A stretch of DNA of 64,000 bases. Source: an uncultured Aeromonadales bacterium. Lineage in GTDB: Bacteria > Pseudomonadota > Gammaproteobacteria > Enterobacterales > Succinivibrionaceae. Positions 8,430-17,952 of the stretch are shown here, in pieces (the first letter of the stretch is position 1; every line of letters begins with the position of its first letter). The translations under genes were made by a program, and so were the position numbers. The DNA is taken from assembly GCA_902782145.1 (NCBI GenBank), contig CACZLZ010000002.1, positions 1 to 64,000 on the forward strand, given 5' to 3'. Under the pieces are notes generated by a model. That model was given only the letters and a program-made list of their open reading frames with translations, was not told the origin of the DNA and did not search any database.

Positions 8430-10496
8430 CTACTGCTTTCTGCTGCCCGAAACGTTCCGGGCTGTGCCGCTGCCGGCATCCCGGACCGGCTCCAGGGCCC
8501 GGACCAGATCGGCGGCAATGGCCGCCGCCTCATTCTTCCAGGGATCTGGCAGCTTCACCTTGTCGGGAAGATCTGCCACCTTCTTCACCGGCGGCTCACC
8601 AATCTCGGTCAGTTTGAGGTTCAGACGCCGCAGTTCCCGGGCCTCGTCATCCTTCTGCCTGGCCTGGCGTTCCTCCAGGTTCAGGGACACAGTGGTCTTG
8701 TCCTGAAGCTTCCGGGCCTCCTCCACCTCCTCCAGCAGGAGCTTGAAGTCCAGCTGATCCTTGGTGCGGTTCCGGTGGCACTCGGTCAGGTAGGGGATAT
8801 AGTCCGCCAGGGCTCCCTCGGCGGTGAACTTGTCTGCCGGCACCGAGTCCCAGGGAAGGGCGTTGTCCATGTCCTTCTCCCCGAACTTCATGTAGGCATA
8901 GGAGGAAGGCAGGGTGATGTCCGGGGTCACCCCCCTGAGCTGAGTGCTGCCGCCGTTGACCCGGTAGAACTTGGCAATGGTGTAGGACAGCTGCCCCATG
9001 TCCTTGTTGAACAGATCATAGAACCTGGCCAGGGGGGTCACCTGCTGCACCGTGCCCTTGCCGAAGGAGTTGCCTCCCACCACCACGGCCCGGCCGTAGT
9101 CCTGCATGGCGGCGGCGAAGATCTCCGAGGCGGAGGCGCTGAAACGGTCAATTAGCACCACCAGGGGACCGTCATAGTCCCGGCCGCTGTCGGTGTCCCG
9201 GGCGGAGTTCAGGTCCAGGCTCCGATCCCGCACCTGCACCACCGGCCCCTTGTTGATGAACAGACCGGTGAAGGAGGTGGCCTCAGTCACCAGTCCCCCG
9301 CCGTTGCCCCGGAGATCAATCACCACAGCCTCAACACCGTCCTTCCGGAGCTTCTCCAGCTCCCGGCGGGAATCCTCAGTCAGCCCCCGGTAAAAACTGG
9401 AGACCTTCAGCACACCCACCCGGACGTCGCCGCTCTGGATCACCTCCGAGGAGGCCACCCGGTCGGCCATCTTGATCTTGTCCCGGACCAGGGGGAGGAC
9501 AAAGATCTTGGAGGCCTCGCCCTCACCCCGCTGCACCTGCAGGTACACCGTGGAGCCCTTGGGCCCCCGGATGAGCTTCACGGCCTCGTCCAGACGGACA
9601 CCCACAATGTCCACCAGCTTCTTGGGGGAGGTGCCCACACCAATGATCTTGTCCTTGGGCTTCAGCTGCCCGGACTTCTCCGCCGGTCCCCCGGGGATGA
9701 GATCCACCACGGTGACGGTGTCATCTTCGCTGTTGAGGGTGGCCCCGATCCCTTCCAGGGAGAGGTTGATATCGTTGAGGAACTCCTCGGAGACCACCGG
9801 CGACATGTAGTTGGAGTGGGGATCATAGGCATGGGCGAAGGTATTCTCAAAAAGGCTGAACACATCCTCGCTCTGGCTCTGGGACAGGAAGTTCAGGTTG
9901 GAGCGGTAGCGCTTGATCAGCTGCTTGGAGGCAGCCGCCTGATCTTTCCCGCTGAGGATCAGCTTGATGAGATCATACTTGACCACCTTCTCCCACAGGG
10001 CGCTGCGCTCCTCAGCCGTGGCCGGCCACTTCTCCTTGGAGCGGTCATACTGGAACTCCTCCTTGAGGGTGAGATCCAGCTTGCCCTCGGAGAGCATGTC
10101 AATGGAGGCGGAAAGCTGCTGGAACTTCAGCTTCTCATAGTCGTTGAAGATGCTGAAGGGCAGCGCCAGGTCACAGCCCACCACAGCCCTCTTCAGCTGC
10201 CGGACATCTTTGAGATAGTTGTCCACATCCCTCTGGAGAAAAATGATCTTGTAGGGATCCATGGCCTTCAGGTAGTCATTGAAGAACTGCCCCATGAAGG
10301 CGTCGTCAATGATCAGATCCTGCCGGTAATGAGCCTCGGTGAACTCCCGGAAAACCCGCTTGCAGGAGACCTTGTGATGGGTCTCTTGGCTGAGCTCCGG
10401 CAGATCCTTCAGGGACACGCTGGCCCTTTCGGCGGCCATGGCCCCTGATCCCCCCAGAAAGGCGCAGAGAAGAAGCGCTGCGGAAAACCTGTTCAT
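8430..10496 (-). CDS. prc: Tail-specific periplasmic protease Prc (S41)
   Basis: Periplasmic processing protease acting on proteins with nonpolar C-termini, including envelope enzymes. 688 residues (E. coli 682). A signal peptide covers residues 1-21 (FSAALLLCAFLGGSGAMA). A PDZ domain lies about 240-325. The S41 catalytic core has Ser 455 in FSASASE and Lys 480 in FGKGTVQ, with the same 25-residue spacing as in E. coli. The C-terminal DUF3340-like region is present. The start is eight bases after the proQ stop, so the two genes form one operon, as in enterobacteria. Confidence 0.95.
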   Translation of the reverse strand: MNRFSAALLLCAFLGGSGAMAAERASVSLKDLPELSQETHHKVSCKRVFREFTEAHYRQDLIIDDAFMGQFFNDYLKAMDPYKIIFLQRDVDNYLKDVRQLKRAVVGCDLALPFSIFNDYEKLKFQQLSASIDMLSEGKLDLTLKEEFQYDRSKEKWPATAEERSALWEKVVKYDLIKLILSGKDQAAASKQLIKRYRSNLNFLSQSQSEDVFSLFENTFAHAYDPHSNYMSPVVSEEFLNDINLSLEGIGATLNSEDDTVTVVDLIPGGPAEKSGQLKPKDKIIGVGTSPKKLVDIVGVRLDEAVKLIRGPKGSTVYLQVQRGEGEASKIFVLPLVRDKIKMADRVASSEVIQSGDVRVGVLKVSSFYRGLTEDSRRELEKLRKDGVEAVVIDLRGNGGGLVTEATSFTGLFINKGPVVQVRDRSLDLNSARDTDSGRDYDGPLVVLIDRFSASASEIFAAAMQDYGRAVVVGGNSFGKGTVQQVTPLARFYDLFNKDMGQLSYTIAKFYRVNGGSTQLRGVTPDITLPSSYAYMKFGEKDMDNALPWDSVPADKFTAEGALADYIPYLTECHRNRTKDQLDFKLLLEEVEEARKLQDKTTVSLNLEERQARQKDDEARELRRLNLKLTEIGEPPVKKVADLPDKVKLPDPWKNEAAAIAADLVRALEPVRDAGSGTARNVSGSRKQ

Positions 10497-10504
10497 CTGG
10501 CTGA

Positions 10505-11671
10505 CTAGGCCCCCTTGTTTTCGGATCCCGAGTTGGCTGCGTTCTCCGCTGCCGGTATGGCCAGCTTCACCGCCTCGATGATGGTATGGACGATAATGCC
10601 GTTGGGTGTCTTCACCTGGACATCGTCGCCAGTGAACTTGTCCACATAGCCGAAGACATAGCCATTGGCGGTGCTCACCCGCACCAGGGAGCCGCGGCGC
10701 AGAGAACCGGCGTCCACCGGCAGGAAGTCATAAGTGATGTGGGGATTGAAGGGACGGCGGGGAGGCCGGGACTGGAAGTTCCTGCCCTGGTAGCCGCCCT
10801 GGCCGGGACGGCGCTGATAGCCTCCCTGACCCTGGCCCGGTCCCTGGCGTCTCTGATAGCCTCCAGGGCCCGGACGTCTCTGGTAGCCCTGGTTCTGGTT
10901 CTGTCCCTGATCCTGGCTACCCTCCTGGCCCTCGGGGGCACCCTCGACCCTGCCCTGGCCGGGACGGCCGTGCCAGCCCTGGCGCTTCTGATAGCCGCCC
11001 TGGCCGGGACGGCGCTGATAGCCGCCCTGGCGCTTCTGGTAGCCGCCATGGGGCTTGCTGCCCGGCTCTCGCTGCTGCTCACCTTCGGCGGCACCGGTCT
11101 CACCGGCGGCTGCCCGGGCCTGCTCCTGCTCCTGCTGGGCCTTCTTCCGGGCGGCATACTCCTCGGCGCGCTTCCTCATCTTCTCCTGGACCACCGCCAT
11201 CTTTTCCACAGCGTACTGGGCCTGATCAGCGGTGATGATCTCATCGGTGTCATTGCCGTCCAGATCCACCCGGACAGCGCCCTCCTTGCAGGCCTGCAGG
11301 TAGTTGATGGTGGCGGCGTAAAGTTTGATCCCCTGGCGGATGGCGGTCTTGGAATAGACGCCGTCAGGCTTGATCTCATCGGGCAGGCGGGCCACCACAT
11401 CCTCCAGGATGCCGATCTTCAGGGGACGGACATCGGTGGTGGTGATATCAAAGAAGCATTTGGGGAACTTCTGCATCAGGTAGGCGATGATGTCCTTGGC
11501 ACGGTACTTCTTCTCGGAGACCGGCTGGTTTTTGACCTTAGCGGTCTGGCCCTTGGGGGCAGGTCCCTTCTTCTGCTCCTGGGCAGGTGCGGGTGCTGCT
11601 GCCGCTACCTGCTCCGCATCAGATCCGGTGACAGCGGGATTCTGATTTTCAGTATTAGTGATTTCGCTCAT
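10505..11671 (-). CDS. proQ: RNA chaperone ProQ with expanded GYQ-RR linker
   Basis: FinO/ProQ-family RNA-binding protein that stabilises small RNAs and mRNA 3' ends. The FinO-like domain spans about residues 52-170 (KDIIAYLMQKFPKCFF, VYSKTAIRQGIKLY). A Tudor-like C-terminal domain spans about 315-372 (GSLRRGSLVRVSTANGYVFGY). The linker is far longer than in E. coli (388 versus 232 residues in total). It contains a charged Gln/Glu/Ala helix (160-200) and then seven GYQ(R/K)R-type units (209-299). The gene heads the proQ-prc operon. Both folded ends are convincing; the effect of the repeat linker is unknown. Confidence 0.93.
   Translation of the reverse strand: MSEITNTENQNPAVTGSDAEQVAAAAPAPAQEQKKGPAPKGQTAKVKNQPVSEKKYRAKDIIAYLMQKFPKCFFDITTTDVRPLKIGILEDVVARLPDEIKPDGVYSKTAIRQGIKLYAATINYLQACKEGAVRVDLDGNDTDEIITADQAQYAVEKMAVVQEKMRKRAEEYAARKKAQQEQEQARAAAGETGAAEGEQQREPGSKPHGGYQKRQGGYQRRPGQGGYQKRQGWHGRPGQGRVEGAPEGQEGSQDQGQNQNQGYQRRPGPGGYQRRQGPGQGQGGYQRRPGQGGYQGRNFQSRPPRRPFNPHITYDFLPVDAGSLRRGSLVRVSTANGYVFGYVDKFTGDDVQVKTPNGIIVHTIIEAVKLAIPAAENAANSGSENKGA
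10775..11047 (-). repeat. GGYQ(R/K)RPGQ repeat region in proQ
   Basis: Seven copies of a GYQ-(K/R/G)-R motif, mostly GGYQRRPGQ or GGYQKRQG, are encoded here, interrupted by an Asn/Gln/Glu segment (about residues 242-261). The arginine-, glycine- and tyrosine-rich composition resembles RGG/YG low-complexity RNA-binding regions of eukaryotic proteins. Confidence 0.85.
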
Positions 11672-12250
11672 AGCAACTCTTCTTCAACTCTTCAAGTAAG
11701 ACACCGGCAGTGCCGGAAAATGCCCGCCGGAGAAAGCCGGAAAGCCGGCATCCTGGACGCCTGCCCCGGGAGGGGATGCGCCCTAAATGGCGCCAGGCTC
11801 ACCCCCGGCCGGACGGAACAGACCTCCCGGGGGATCGGACAGGAAAGCGTGTCCAGGGTTTGTCCCCAGGGTGCGGAGCCTCAGGCCCGGCCGGCACTGG
11901 CGGAAAAACAGACACAGATCAACCGTCTGATTATAGCAGATTTGGCATTCAGATCAGCAGTCCCTACACAGGGCCGTTTCCGAAATGAGCCCTGGGACAT
12001 CTTTTGCCGGAAAAGGCTGTACTTTCCGGGGCACCGGAAAGGGGCACCGATCTGCGGGAAGGCCGGAAAAGGTAGAGGGAAACAAGGGCTCGGGTGAGAA
12101 AAGGAAGACTGGCGGCGGCGTCCGGGAAAATGCCGGCGAGGAGGATCTGTCTGCCGGGGATCTGTGTCTCAGCCGTAGAGCCGGCCTATCCGCAGGCCTG
12201 ATGAACAGGGATCCCGGAAGAACTGCCGGCAGACGCCTGCCCCGGAAACC
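11672..12250. other. Intergenic region upstream of proQ, no gene seen
   Basis: GC-rich, with plus-strand open frames that match nothing and have no ribosome-binding site. The AT-richer patch around 11925-11955 is the most likely site of the proQ promoter (minus strand), but no clear -35/-10 pair was found. Confidence 0.4.
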
Positions 12251-12274
12251 AAAAACCCCGGCACAGAGCCGGGG
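12251..12274 (-). terminator. Terminator downstream of the acyltransferase gene
   Basis: On the minus strand GCCCCGGC-TCTGT-GCCGGGG forms a 7-bp GC stem with a 5-base loop, followed by five T and GG. It lies about 35 bases after the stop codon of the acyltransferase. Confidence 0.85.
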
Positions 12275-12309
12275 CGTTTGGCAAAAGCATCTCTCAGCCG
12301 GAAGGCCTG

Positions 12310-13392
12310 CTAGCCGTAGAGTTTGGCCAGCAGAGGAACCTTGACGGAAACGCTCTTGATGGCGGCGGCGGTGCGCACTGCCAGGGCGCTGAGAAGCAGG
12401 GTGATGATCCAGGCGGTGATCACGTAGAGCAGATCAGAGTCAATCACCTTCTTGAAGGGCTCATACAGGTACATGGCGCACACCACGGGAATGGGCATGT
12501 GGTAGATGTAAAAACCCATGAAGTTGGCGTCAAAATACCGCACAGCCCGCAGCCGGAACATCAGTTCCACCGCCCTGTCGGCCACCAGCCGGGCAAAGCT
12601 CAGGGCAAAGACGCACACGGAGCCGTCCACAGCCACGCTGTTGATCTCCCTGAGCAGGGTGCCCTTCTCCGGTGAGAGGTTGTAGGTGGTGAAGAAGATG
12701 ACGCCGCTGACAGCCATGATGATCCAGTTGGCGCTGGACTTGAAGTAACTGAACCAGCGGAAGGCCGCGCCGCCCAGGACAAAGAGGAACAGGTTGTCAC
12801 TCATGGAGCACAGGCTCATGAAGAAGATGTCACCCAGATAGCGGTTGAACACAAAGGTCATGAGGAAGCAGCCCACAAGGAGGGGCAGGAAGAACCTTTT
12901 GAAGGCGTTGTTCAGCAGGAGCACGATCACGGTGATCACCAGCATGATCTGGAGGAACCACATGTGGTCGCTGAAATGCATGGTCAGGAACTCCCAGTAT
13001 CCGGCCCACAGGCTGTCATTGGCCTGGTGAACGCCGCTGGGGACGCTGAAGATGGTGTACAGAGGAACAAAGTACAGCAGGCCCACCGTCAGATAAGGCA
13101 CAATTATGCGCCGGGATCTGCGGATCAGCTGCTCCAGCACGGTTCTGGTTCCTGATGACATGGTCATGAAATACAGGAAGCCGGAGCAGAAGAAGAGGCA
13201 GTGGACATCAAACACCTTGTTGAAGGTGTACAGATGGCTGAGCCAGTCCACCAGTGTGGGGTTGCCGTCGGGGATCACCACCTTCCAGTGGATCCCCTCT
13301 CCCAGAAAGGGACGGTAGCAGTGAAAAAACAGCACTGAGGCCAGTGCCAGGATTTTCAGCAGCGTCATTTCGTTATACTTAACCTTGCCCAT
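12310..13392 (-). CDS. Acyltransferase 3 family membrane protein
   Basis: Integral membrane O-acyltransferase of the kind that acetylates surface polysaccharides or lipids using an inner-membrane acyl donor. Start chosen at ATG 13392 (MGKVKYNEMTLLKILALAS), giving 360 residues; a GGAGG lies 14 bases upstream, which is long. About ten hydrophobic segments are visible. The family's early His sits in VLFFHCYRPF (about residue 24), and arginine-rich motif RRSRRIIVPYLTVGLLYF follows the third segment. It stands alone between proQ and purT with its own terminator. The acceptor substrate cannot be told from sequence. Confidence 0.85.
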   Translation of the reverse strand: MGKVKYNEMTLLKILALASVLFFHCYRPFLGEGIHWKVVIPDGNPTLVDWLSHLYTFNKVFDVHCLFFCSGFLYFMTMSSGTRTVLEQLIRRSRRIIVPYLTVGLLYFVPLYTIFSVPSGVHQANDSLWAGYWEFLTMHFSDHMWFLQIMLVITVIVLLLNNAFKRFFLPLLVGCFLMTFVFNRYLGDIFFMSLCSMSDNLFLFVLGGAAFRWFSYFKSSANWIIMAVSGVIFFTTYNLSPEKGTLLREINSVAVDGSVCVFALSFARLVADRAVELMFRLRAVRYFDANFMGFYIYHMPIPVVCAMYLYEPFKKVIDSDLLYVITAWIITLLLSALAVRTAAAIKSVSVKVPLLAKLYG

Positions 13393-13671
13393 GGTCTGTA
13401 AAAAAACCTCCAGTCGTTGGCGCAAGCAGAAAAAAGAATGCAAAAGAAAAGCGGCGTGACCGTCCGATCCTGCGGAAAAAGGTCTCTGCACACCGGCAAA
13501 AAGCGTCTCCTGGGCCGGGCTAGGTCACCGTCGGTCCCGGCCATGATACCCGCATGGGGGACAGGCGTCAAAAAATCCGGCTAAAAAGCGCACATCCTGC
13601 CGGGCATGGGGGATCCCCAGAACTCCGTCCCGGTGGAAGCAGGATCCGGTGGCAGGTGAATACCCGACCTA

Positions 13672-13712
13672 TCCTTCCTTCCCTTCCCTTCCCTTTCCTC
13701 TCTTTTCTTCCC
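13672..13712. other. 41-base uninterrupted polypyrimidine tract
   Basis: Every base from 13672 to 13712 on the plus strand is C or T, in repeated CCTT/CCCTT units, and pyrimidine richness continues to about 13740 with single G interruptions. It lies in the 685-base gap between the acyltransferase and purT, which otherwise contains no gene. Confidence 0.8.
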
Positions 13713-13794
13713 GTCCTTTTGCTTCCCTGCACTTCTGTTCCCGCGTTCCGGAAGAGATCGTCAGCAGGACACGTCCCGGGAACACTGTGCCCGA

Positions 13795-13824
13795 TTGGAA
13801 CAAACATCTGTGTTTTGGTAAAAT
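13795..13824 (+). promoter_or_regulatory. Candidate sigma-70 promoter for purT
   Basis: TTGGAA, an 18-base spacer and TAAAAT form the best -35/-10 pair in the gap, leaving a leader of roughly 245 bases before purT. No clear PurR operator was recognised. Prediction by eye only. Confidence 0.45.
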
Positions 13825-14077
13825 TCAGCCATATCTGAGGCGTCACCAGACCAAGTTCAGACGCCGTCTGCAGCTGAGGGCTCCCGCAGTCCCGCCATCT
13901 GTTCCGCAGCGCTCTTCCTGACACCCCCGCCGGATCTGCTGGCGGCAACGCCCGGGGAACACACGATGCCACAGCCGCACTGCCCCGCAGCCTGCATTCT
14001 GACGAACAGATCTGATCTCCAAAGACACACCGGATCCCCGGTGTTTATTAGTTAGCCGTCACAGGAATTCACACATC

Positions 14078-15262
14078 ATGATGATTGGAACACCCCTCCG
14101 CCCCGGTGCCACCAGGGCTGTGCTTCTCGGTTCCGGGGAACTGGGAAAGGAAATCGCCATTGAGCTCCAGAGGCTCGGCATTGAGACCGTTGCCGTAGAC
14201 CGCTATGCCGGTGCGCCGGCCATGCAGGTGGCCCACAGCCACCGGGTGGCGGACATGCTCAATCCCCAGGAGCTGCGCTCCCTGCTGAATGAGCTCAAAC
14301 CCGATCTGATCATCCCCGAGATCGAGGCCATAGCCACTGATGTGCTGGCAGAATTCGAGCAGGCCGGCACCCATGTGGTTCCCTGCAGCTCCGCCGCGCT
14401 GATCACCATGGATCGGGAGCGGATCCGCACCCTGGCCGCCGAAAAGCTCGGTCTGCCCACCTCCAAATATGCCTTTGCGGACACCCTGGAGGAATTCAGA
14501 GAGGGTATCGCCCGGATCGGCATGCCCTGTGTCGTCAAACCCGTGATGAGTTCCTCCGGCAAGGGACAGTCAGTGATCCGCTCAGCGGAACAGATTGAAA
14601 AGGCCTGGGACTACGCCCACAACGAGGGAAGGGGTAAGAAGAACCGGGTTATCATCGAGGAGTTCCTGAACTTTGATTATGAGATCACCATGCTCACAGT
14701 CAGCGCCGTAGACGGGATCAAATTCTGCGAGCCCATCGGACACCGGCAGGAAGACGGTGATTACCGTGAGTCCTGGCAGCCCAGGATCATGACGGACAAA
14801 CTGAAAAAGGAAGCCCAGGAGACTGCCCGGAAAGTGGTGGAGGCCCTGGGCGGTCACGGGATCTTCGGCGTAGAGCTGTTTGTGTGCCAAGATCGGGTGG
14901 TGTTCTCCGAAGTGTCACCCCGCCCCCATGACACCGGGCTGGTCACCCTCATCTCCCAGAACCTGTCAGAGTTTGCCCTTCATGTCAGGGCGGTTCTGGG
15001 ACTGCCTGTGGGAGAGATTGTGCAGTACGGCCCCAGCGCCTCAGCGGTGATCCTGGGTGACGGCAAATCAGACAACCTGTCCTATGATGGTGTCTCTGAA
15101 GCCCTGGCCACCTGCCCCCAGTGCCAGGTAAGGCTGTTCGGCAAGCCGGAGATCAACGGACATCGGCGCCTGGGAGTGGTGCTCACCCGGGGAGCCAGCA
15201 CCGACGAGGCGGTGACCTGCGCCAAGGAAGCAGCCGGAAAGATCCGGATCAGCTACAACTGA
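14078..15262 (+). CDS. purT: Formate-dependent GAR transformylase
   Basis: Makes formyl-GAR in purine synthesis from GAR, ATP and formate, an alternative to the folate-dependent PurN. 394 residues, almost the E. coli length (392). The N-terminus [19 protein letters not shown] is characteristic. The ATP-grasp domain includes [17 protein letters not shown], and the metal/ATP-binding region [12 protein letters not shown] is intact. Start ATG 14078 follows AGGA at suitable spacing. Use of formate suits an anaerobe that ferments via formate, which is inference. It converges on the GH84 gene 36 bases downstream. Confidence 0.96.
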   Translation: MMIGTPLRPGATRAVLLGSGELGKEIAIELQRLGIETVAVDRYAGAPAMQVAHSHRVADMLNPQELRSLLNELKPDLIIPEIEAIATDVLAEFEQAGTHVVPCSSAALITMDRERIRTLAAEKLGLPTSKYAFADTLEEFREGIARIGMPCVVKPVMSSSGKGQSVIRSAEQIEKAWDYAHNEGRGKKNRVIIEEFLNFDYEITMLTVSAVDGIKFCEPIGHRQEDGDYRESWQPRIMTDKLKKEAQETARKVVEALGGHGIFGVELFVCQDRVVFSEVSPRPHDTGLVTLISQNLSEFALHVRAVLGLPVGEIVQYGPSASAVILGDGKSDNLSYDGVSEALATCPQCQVRLFGKPEINGHRRLGVVLTRGASTDEAVTCAKEAAGKIRISYN

Positions 15263-15298
15263 GAACCGGAAAGCCGGCCTGATCTGATCCCGGGGATC

Positions 15299-16363
15299 TC
15301 ACCCCGTGAGGCACGCCGGATCAAACCGGTAGCCACCCCGGAGATAGGTGGCGATCTCCTGCCCGGCGGCGGTGCCCAGTTCCTGGTATTCCGCCGCCAG
15401 GCTCTCCGCCTGCTCCGGAGCCATAGAGCCCAACCCCCGGTGGGCAAAGAGCTCAAAGTCCCGGAGCACCAGATCGGCGGTTTCCCGCCCCAGAAGTTTT
15501 TCCGCCAGACGGCGGTACTCAGAAGACGCTTCCGTCAGAGGAGCTCCGTCATAGGCCCAGGGAAGGGTTGCCAGCACCAGCCGGTTCACCAGGGGTTCCC
15601 GCATGGGATTGATCCCGTGGCCGGAGGTCAGCTGATCAAGTTCCGGTCCCCGGTCAGAGAAGGGCCTGAGATAAAGGAAATCCGCCATTTTCCGGCCGTC
15701 ATTCACCGGATAGTTGTCCCAGAGGAAAGGCTTCCGGCCCAAAACATCGGCGGCCCGCTCCAGATCTTCCCGGGTATAGCCCGGAGAGCACACCCTGTTC
15801 CCCGTCCAAAACACATCCACCGCCGGATCCAGTCCTACCGCATACTCCTTCCAGTATCCCGCCGGCATGGCGCCAAACACCTTCTCCAATACCGGATCAA
15901 AGGAATAATAACTGGGACACACCACATGACAGGGCACGGAGGATGAAGCCTCCAGAAACAGATCGGTCACTGCCAGTTGAAAAGAGGCAAGTTTATCCCG
16001 GTCATTGTTGGTCAGATCATCAAAAAGAAGGGCAAAAATATCCAGAGGAAGCAGGGATGCAATCTCCCGGATCCGTCTGGACAGAAGTGAGCCAGATGCC
16101 AGCACCTCGGATGCGTCACCATGGGGGGTGAAGCCGATGCCAAACCGGATCCCCCGGCGGTGGAAAGCCTGAGCCAGATCCAGGAGATAGCAGACATAGT
16201 CCTCAGTCCATTCGTCCTGCCAGCGGCGGCGCAGGAAAGGATCGTTCTTAGGAGCGTAAATATAGAAAGAAAGGCCGCACTCACTCATGAAAGAGGCGTA
16301 GGAAAGACGCATTTCACGCTCCCATGGAGTGCCGTAAAAGCCTTCGATAATACCCGCATTTCT
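15299..16363 (-). CDS. GH84-like beta-N-acetylglucosaminidase (NAGidase domain)
   Basis: About 354 residues from ATG 16363 (MRNAGIIEGFYGTPW); upstream ATGs exist, no strong Shine-Dalgarno decides between them. The opening GIIEGFYGTPW and the catalytic acid pair in ALLFDDLTNN are hallmarks of the beta-N-acetylglucosaminidase domain of glycoside hydrolase family 84, which contains O-GlcNAcases and hyaluronidase-like enzymes using substrate-assisted catalysis. Further family blocks are FWTGNRVCSPGY and FLWDNYPVNDG. No signal peptide or carbohydrate-binding domain is seen, so it appears to be a stand-alone cytosolic catalytic domain. It sits at the edge of the AT-rich island. The natural substrate is unknown. 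Confidence 0.85.
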   Translation of the reverse strand, partial: RNAGIIEGFYGTPWEREMRLSYASFMSECGLSFYIYAPKNDPFLRRRWQDEWTEDYVCYLLDLAQAFHRRGIRFGIGFTPHGDASEVLASGSLLSRRIREIASLLPLDIFALLFDDLTNNDRDKLASFQLAVTDLFLEASSSVPCHVVCPSYYSFDPVLEKVFGAMPAGYWKEYAVGLDPAVDVFWTGNRVCSPGYTREDLERAADVLGRKPFLWDNYPVNDGRKMADFLYLRPFSDRGPELDQLTSGHGINPMREPLVNRLVLATLPWAYDGAPLTEASSEYRRLAEKLLGRETADLVLRDFELFAHRGLGSMAPEQAESLAAEYQELGTAAGQEIATYLRGGYRFDPACLTG

Positions 16364-16625
16364 CATAAACATCACATCATAATTCATGCACTTGTGGACG
16401 TTCCAAAACAATCCACAAGCAACAAATCGAGCGAAAACCTGTCAGCAAGTAAACAACAGTGCTGGAGTAATTGACAGTCAGATTTAGAAATAAAACAAGA
16501 GAGTTATACTTTTGATTATCTGACAAAAAAAATCTGCAATTTAATGTCATCCCGCATAAGGCTAACATGATTCTGTAGAAATCTATGGTACCTTCGATCA
16601 AAAAAAACACACAGCAACATAAAAA
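16364..16625. other. Boundary between GC-rich backbone and AT-rich island
   Basis: Base composition falls sharply here. No gene is supported. The left-hand side belongs to the GH84 upstream region and the right-hand side to the end of the island transcript; no integrase, tRNA or attachment-site repeat was recognised. Confidence 0.5.
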
Positions 16626-17483
16626 CTACTTAAAAATTATAGCAACTGCTAAAAGCACAGTTATAAAACATAATAATTTAAACCACTTATTAAGGTTTTT
16701 GTAGTTCTTTTCAAGATTTTGTAATAACACTGTTTGTTCATCAAAACCATTTTTAACTTCTTTATCGAGTAGTTTAAGAATTGATTTGTCATCACTTAGT
16801 TTGTCTTCTGCAGCGCCAAGTTTCAAAATGTAACCATCAACCTGCTCGCCAATCTCTGTAAACTTGTCTGCAATTGTGGTTGCATCACTAGAGGTTTTTG
16901 AGATCTGCTCATTAAACTTATCAATTATAATTTTTAGTTTTGACAAATCACTTACAATACCTTTATTTAGCGTTAATAGTTGTTCGTTATAATCCTCCGC
17001 AATTCTTTTCACCAGAAGTCTGGAATCATTTTCTATTGCATCTGAAATACCCGACATTGTTTTTCTTGATAAAGCAAGTATAGAGTCAAACTTTTGTCCA
17101 ACTTCAACCAATAAATCTTTATTACCTGAATTTAAACTATTGAAAGATTCACTTAATTTACTGTTTGCTTCAGCTGTAAAATCATCAATTATAGCCTTAG
17201 TATCCGAGACAATTGCTTTTGATCTTGAATCTAACTCGTTAAGCAGACTTTTATGAAAAGAATCAGCTTCTTCAAAGATATTTCTATATTGTTCATCTGA
17301 GTTTATACAAAATTCTTTTAATTGAACTTTAATTTCTAAAAGTTCTTTACAATAGTTTTCTACTTGTTGCTGAAGTCTAGCATATGAATCTGTATTCTTT
17401 TGAACCATTTCATTAGCCGAAGCTATATTTTTGAGACTTTCTTCTAACTTTGTTAATGACTGAAAAATTTCATTCTGATTCAT
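16626..17483 (-). CDS. Coiled-coil protein with C-terminal membrane anchor
   Basis: 285 residues, nearly all predicted helix with heptad-like hydrophobic spacing, ending in one hydrophobic segment (WFKLLCFITVLLAVAIIF) and a Lys. This predicts a tail-anchored, rod-like protein facing the cytosol. It starts at ATG 17483, inside the last codons of the helicase reading frame (14-base overlap), with GGGGA upstream, so translation is probably coupled to the helicase. Composition is AT-rich like the helicase. I recognise no named family. Tight coupling suggests the two proteins act together, with the membrane anchor a possible effector or sensor. That role is inference. Confidence 0.75.
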   Translation of the reverse strand: MNQNEIFQSLTKLEESLKNIASANEMVQKNTDSYARLQQQVENYCKELLEIKVQLKEFCINSDEQYRNIFEEADSFHKSLLNELDSRSKAIVSDTKAIIDDFTAEANSKLSESFNSLNSGNKDLLVEVGQKFDSILALSRKTMSGISDAIENDSRLLVKRIAEDYNEQLLTLNKGIVSDLSKLKIIIDKFNEQISKTSSDATTIADKFTEIGEQVDGYILKLGAAEDKLSDDKSILKLLDKEVKNGFDEQTVLLQNLEKNYKNLNKWFKLLCFITVLLAVAIIFK

Positions 17484-17811
17484 AGTTATTTCCCCATTTA
17501 TCTAAAAACGAATATATTATATTATTAATTGACTCGACATGAATATAAGATTCAGCTACAAAGGAAAGTTTATGAAAAAGTAACATTTCTTGTTGAGATA
17601 TAATTTTTAAATTTTTAGGTCCCAGTTCATTTAAGAACCACTGTAAAATGCGTTTATTTTCATCTAGGCTATCTGTTTTTCCAAAAAGAGCAATAGCAGC
17701 ATCAATATAACTACTTTCAATTTCTTCCTGCTGATGTTTATTAAGTTGAGGATTGAGATAGAGAATACAAAATACATTAAGCAAATTCAAAGATGGGTTT
17801 GTATCGGTCAC
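17470..17811 (-). CDS. Helicase segment 3: C-terminal remnant
   Basis: The frame continues from segment 2 after TGA (17953-17955) with no ATG; a GTG at 17811 is the first start-like codon and lacks a Shine-Dalgarno. The whole stretch 17470-17952 encodes about 160 residues, including HLQGSIRLIRRAVTDTNPSLNLLNVFCIL. It reads as the natural C-terminus of the helicase rather than an independent gene. Its 3' end overlaps the coiled-coil gene. Confidence 0.6.
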   Translation of the reverse strand: MTDTNPSLNLLNVFCILYLNPQLNKHQQEEIESSYIDAAIALFGKTDSLDENKRILQWFLNELGPKNLKIISQQEMLLFHKLSFVAESYIHVESINNIIYSFLDKWGNNYESE

Positions 17812-17952
17812 CGCACGACGGATCAGCCGAATAGAGCCTTGTAAATGCTTTACATTATCATTTGGCGAACCATCTTGACATACTTTTTCATCAATAACAG
17901 CTAAATACTTTTTCAGTATCTCAAATGAACTAATAAGTCCATGATTTGTGTC

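Noticed and set aside
10586-12097. 503-codon plus-strand open frame over proQ
   Set aside because: Its Leu/Ala-rich repeats mirror the GYQRRPG repeats of proQ; no ribosome-binding site or family match.
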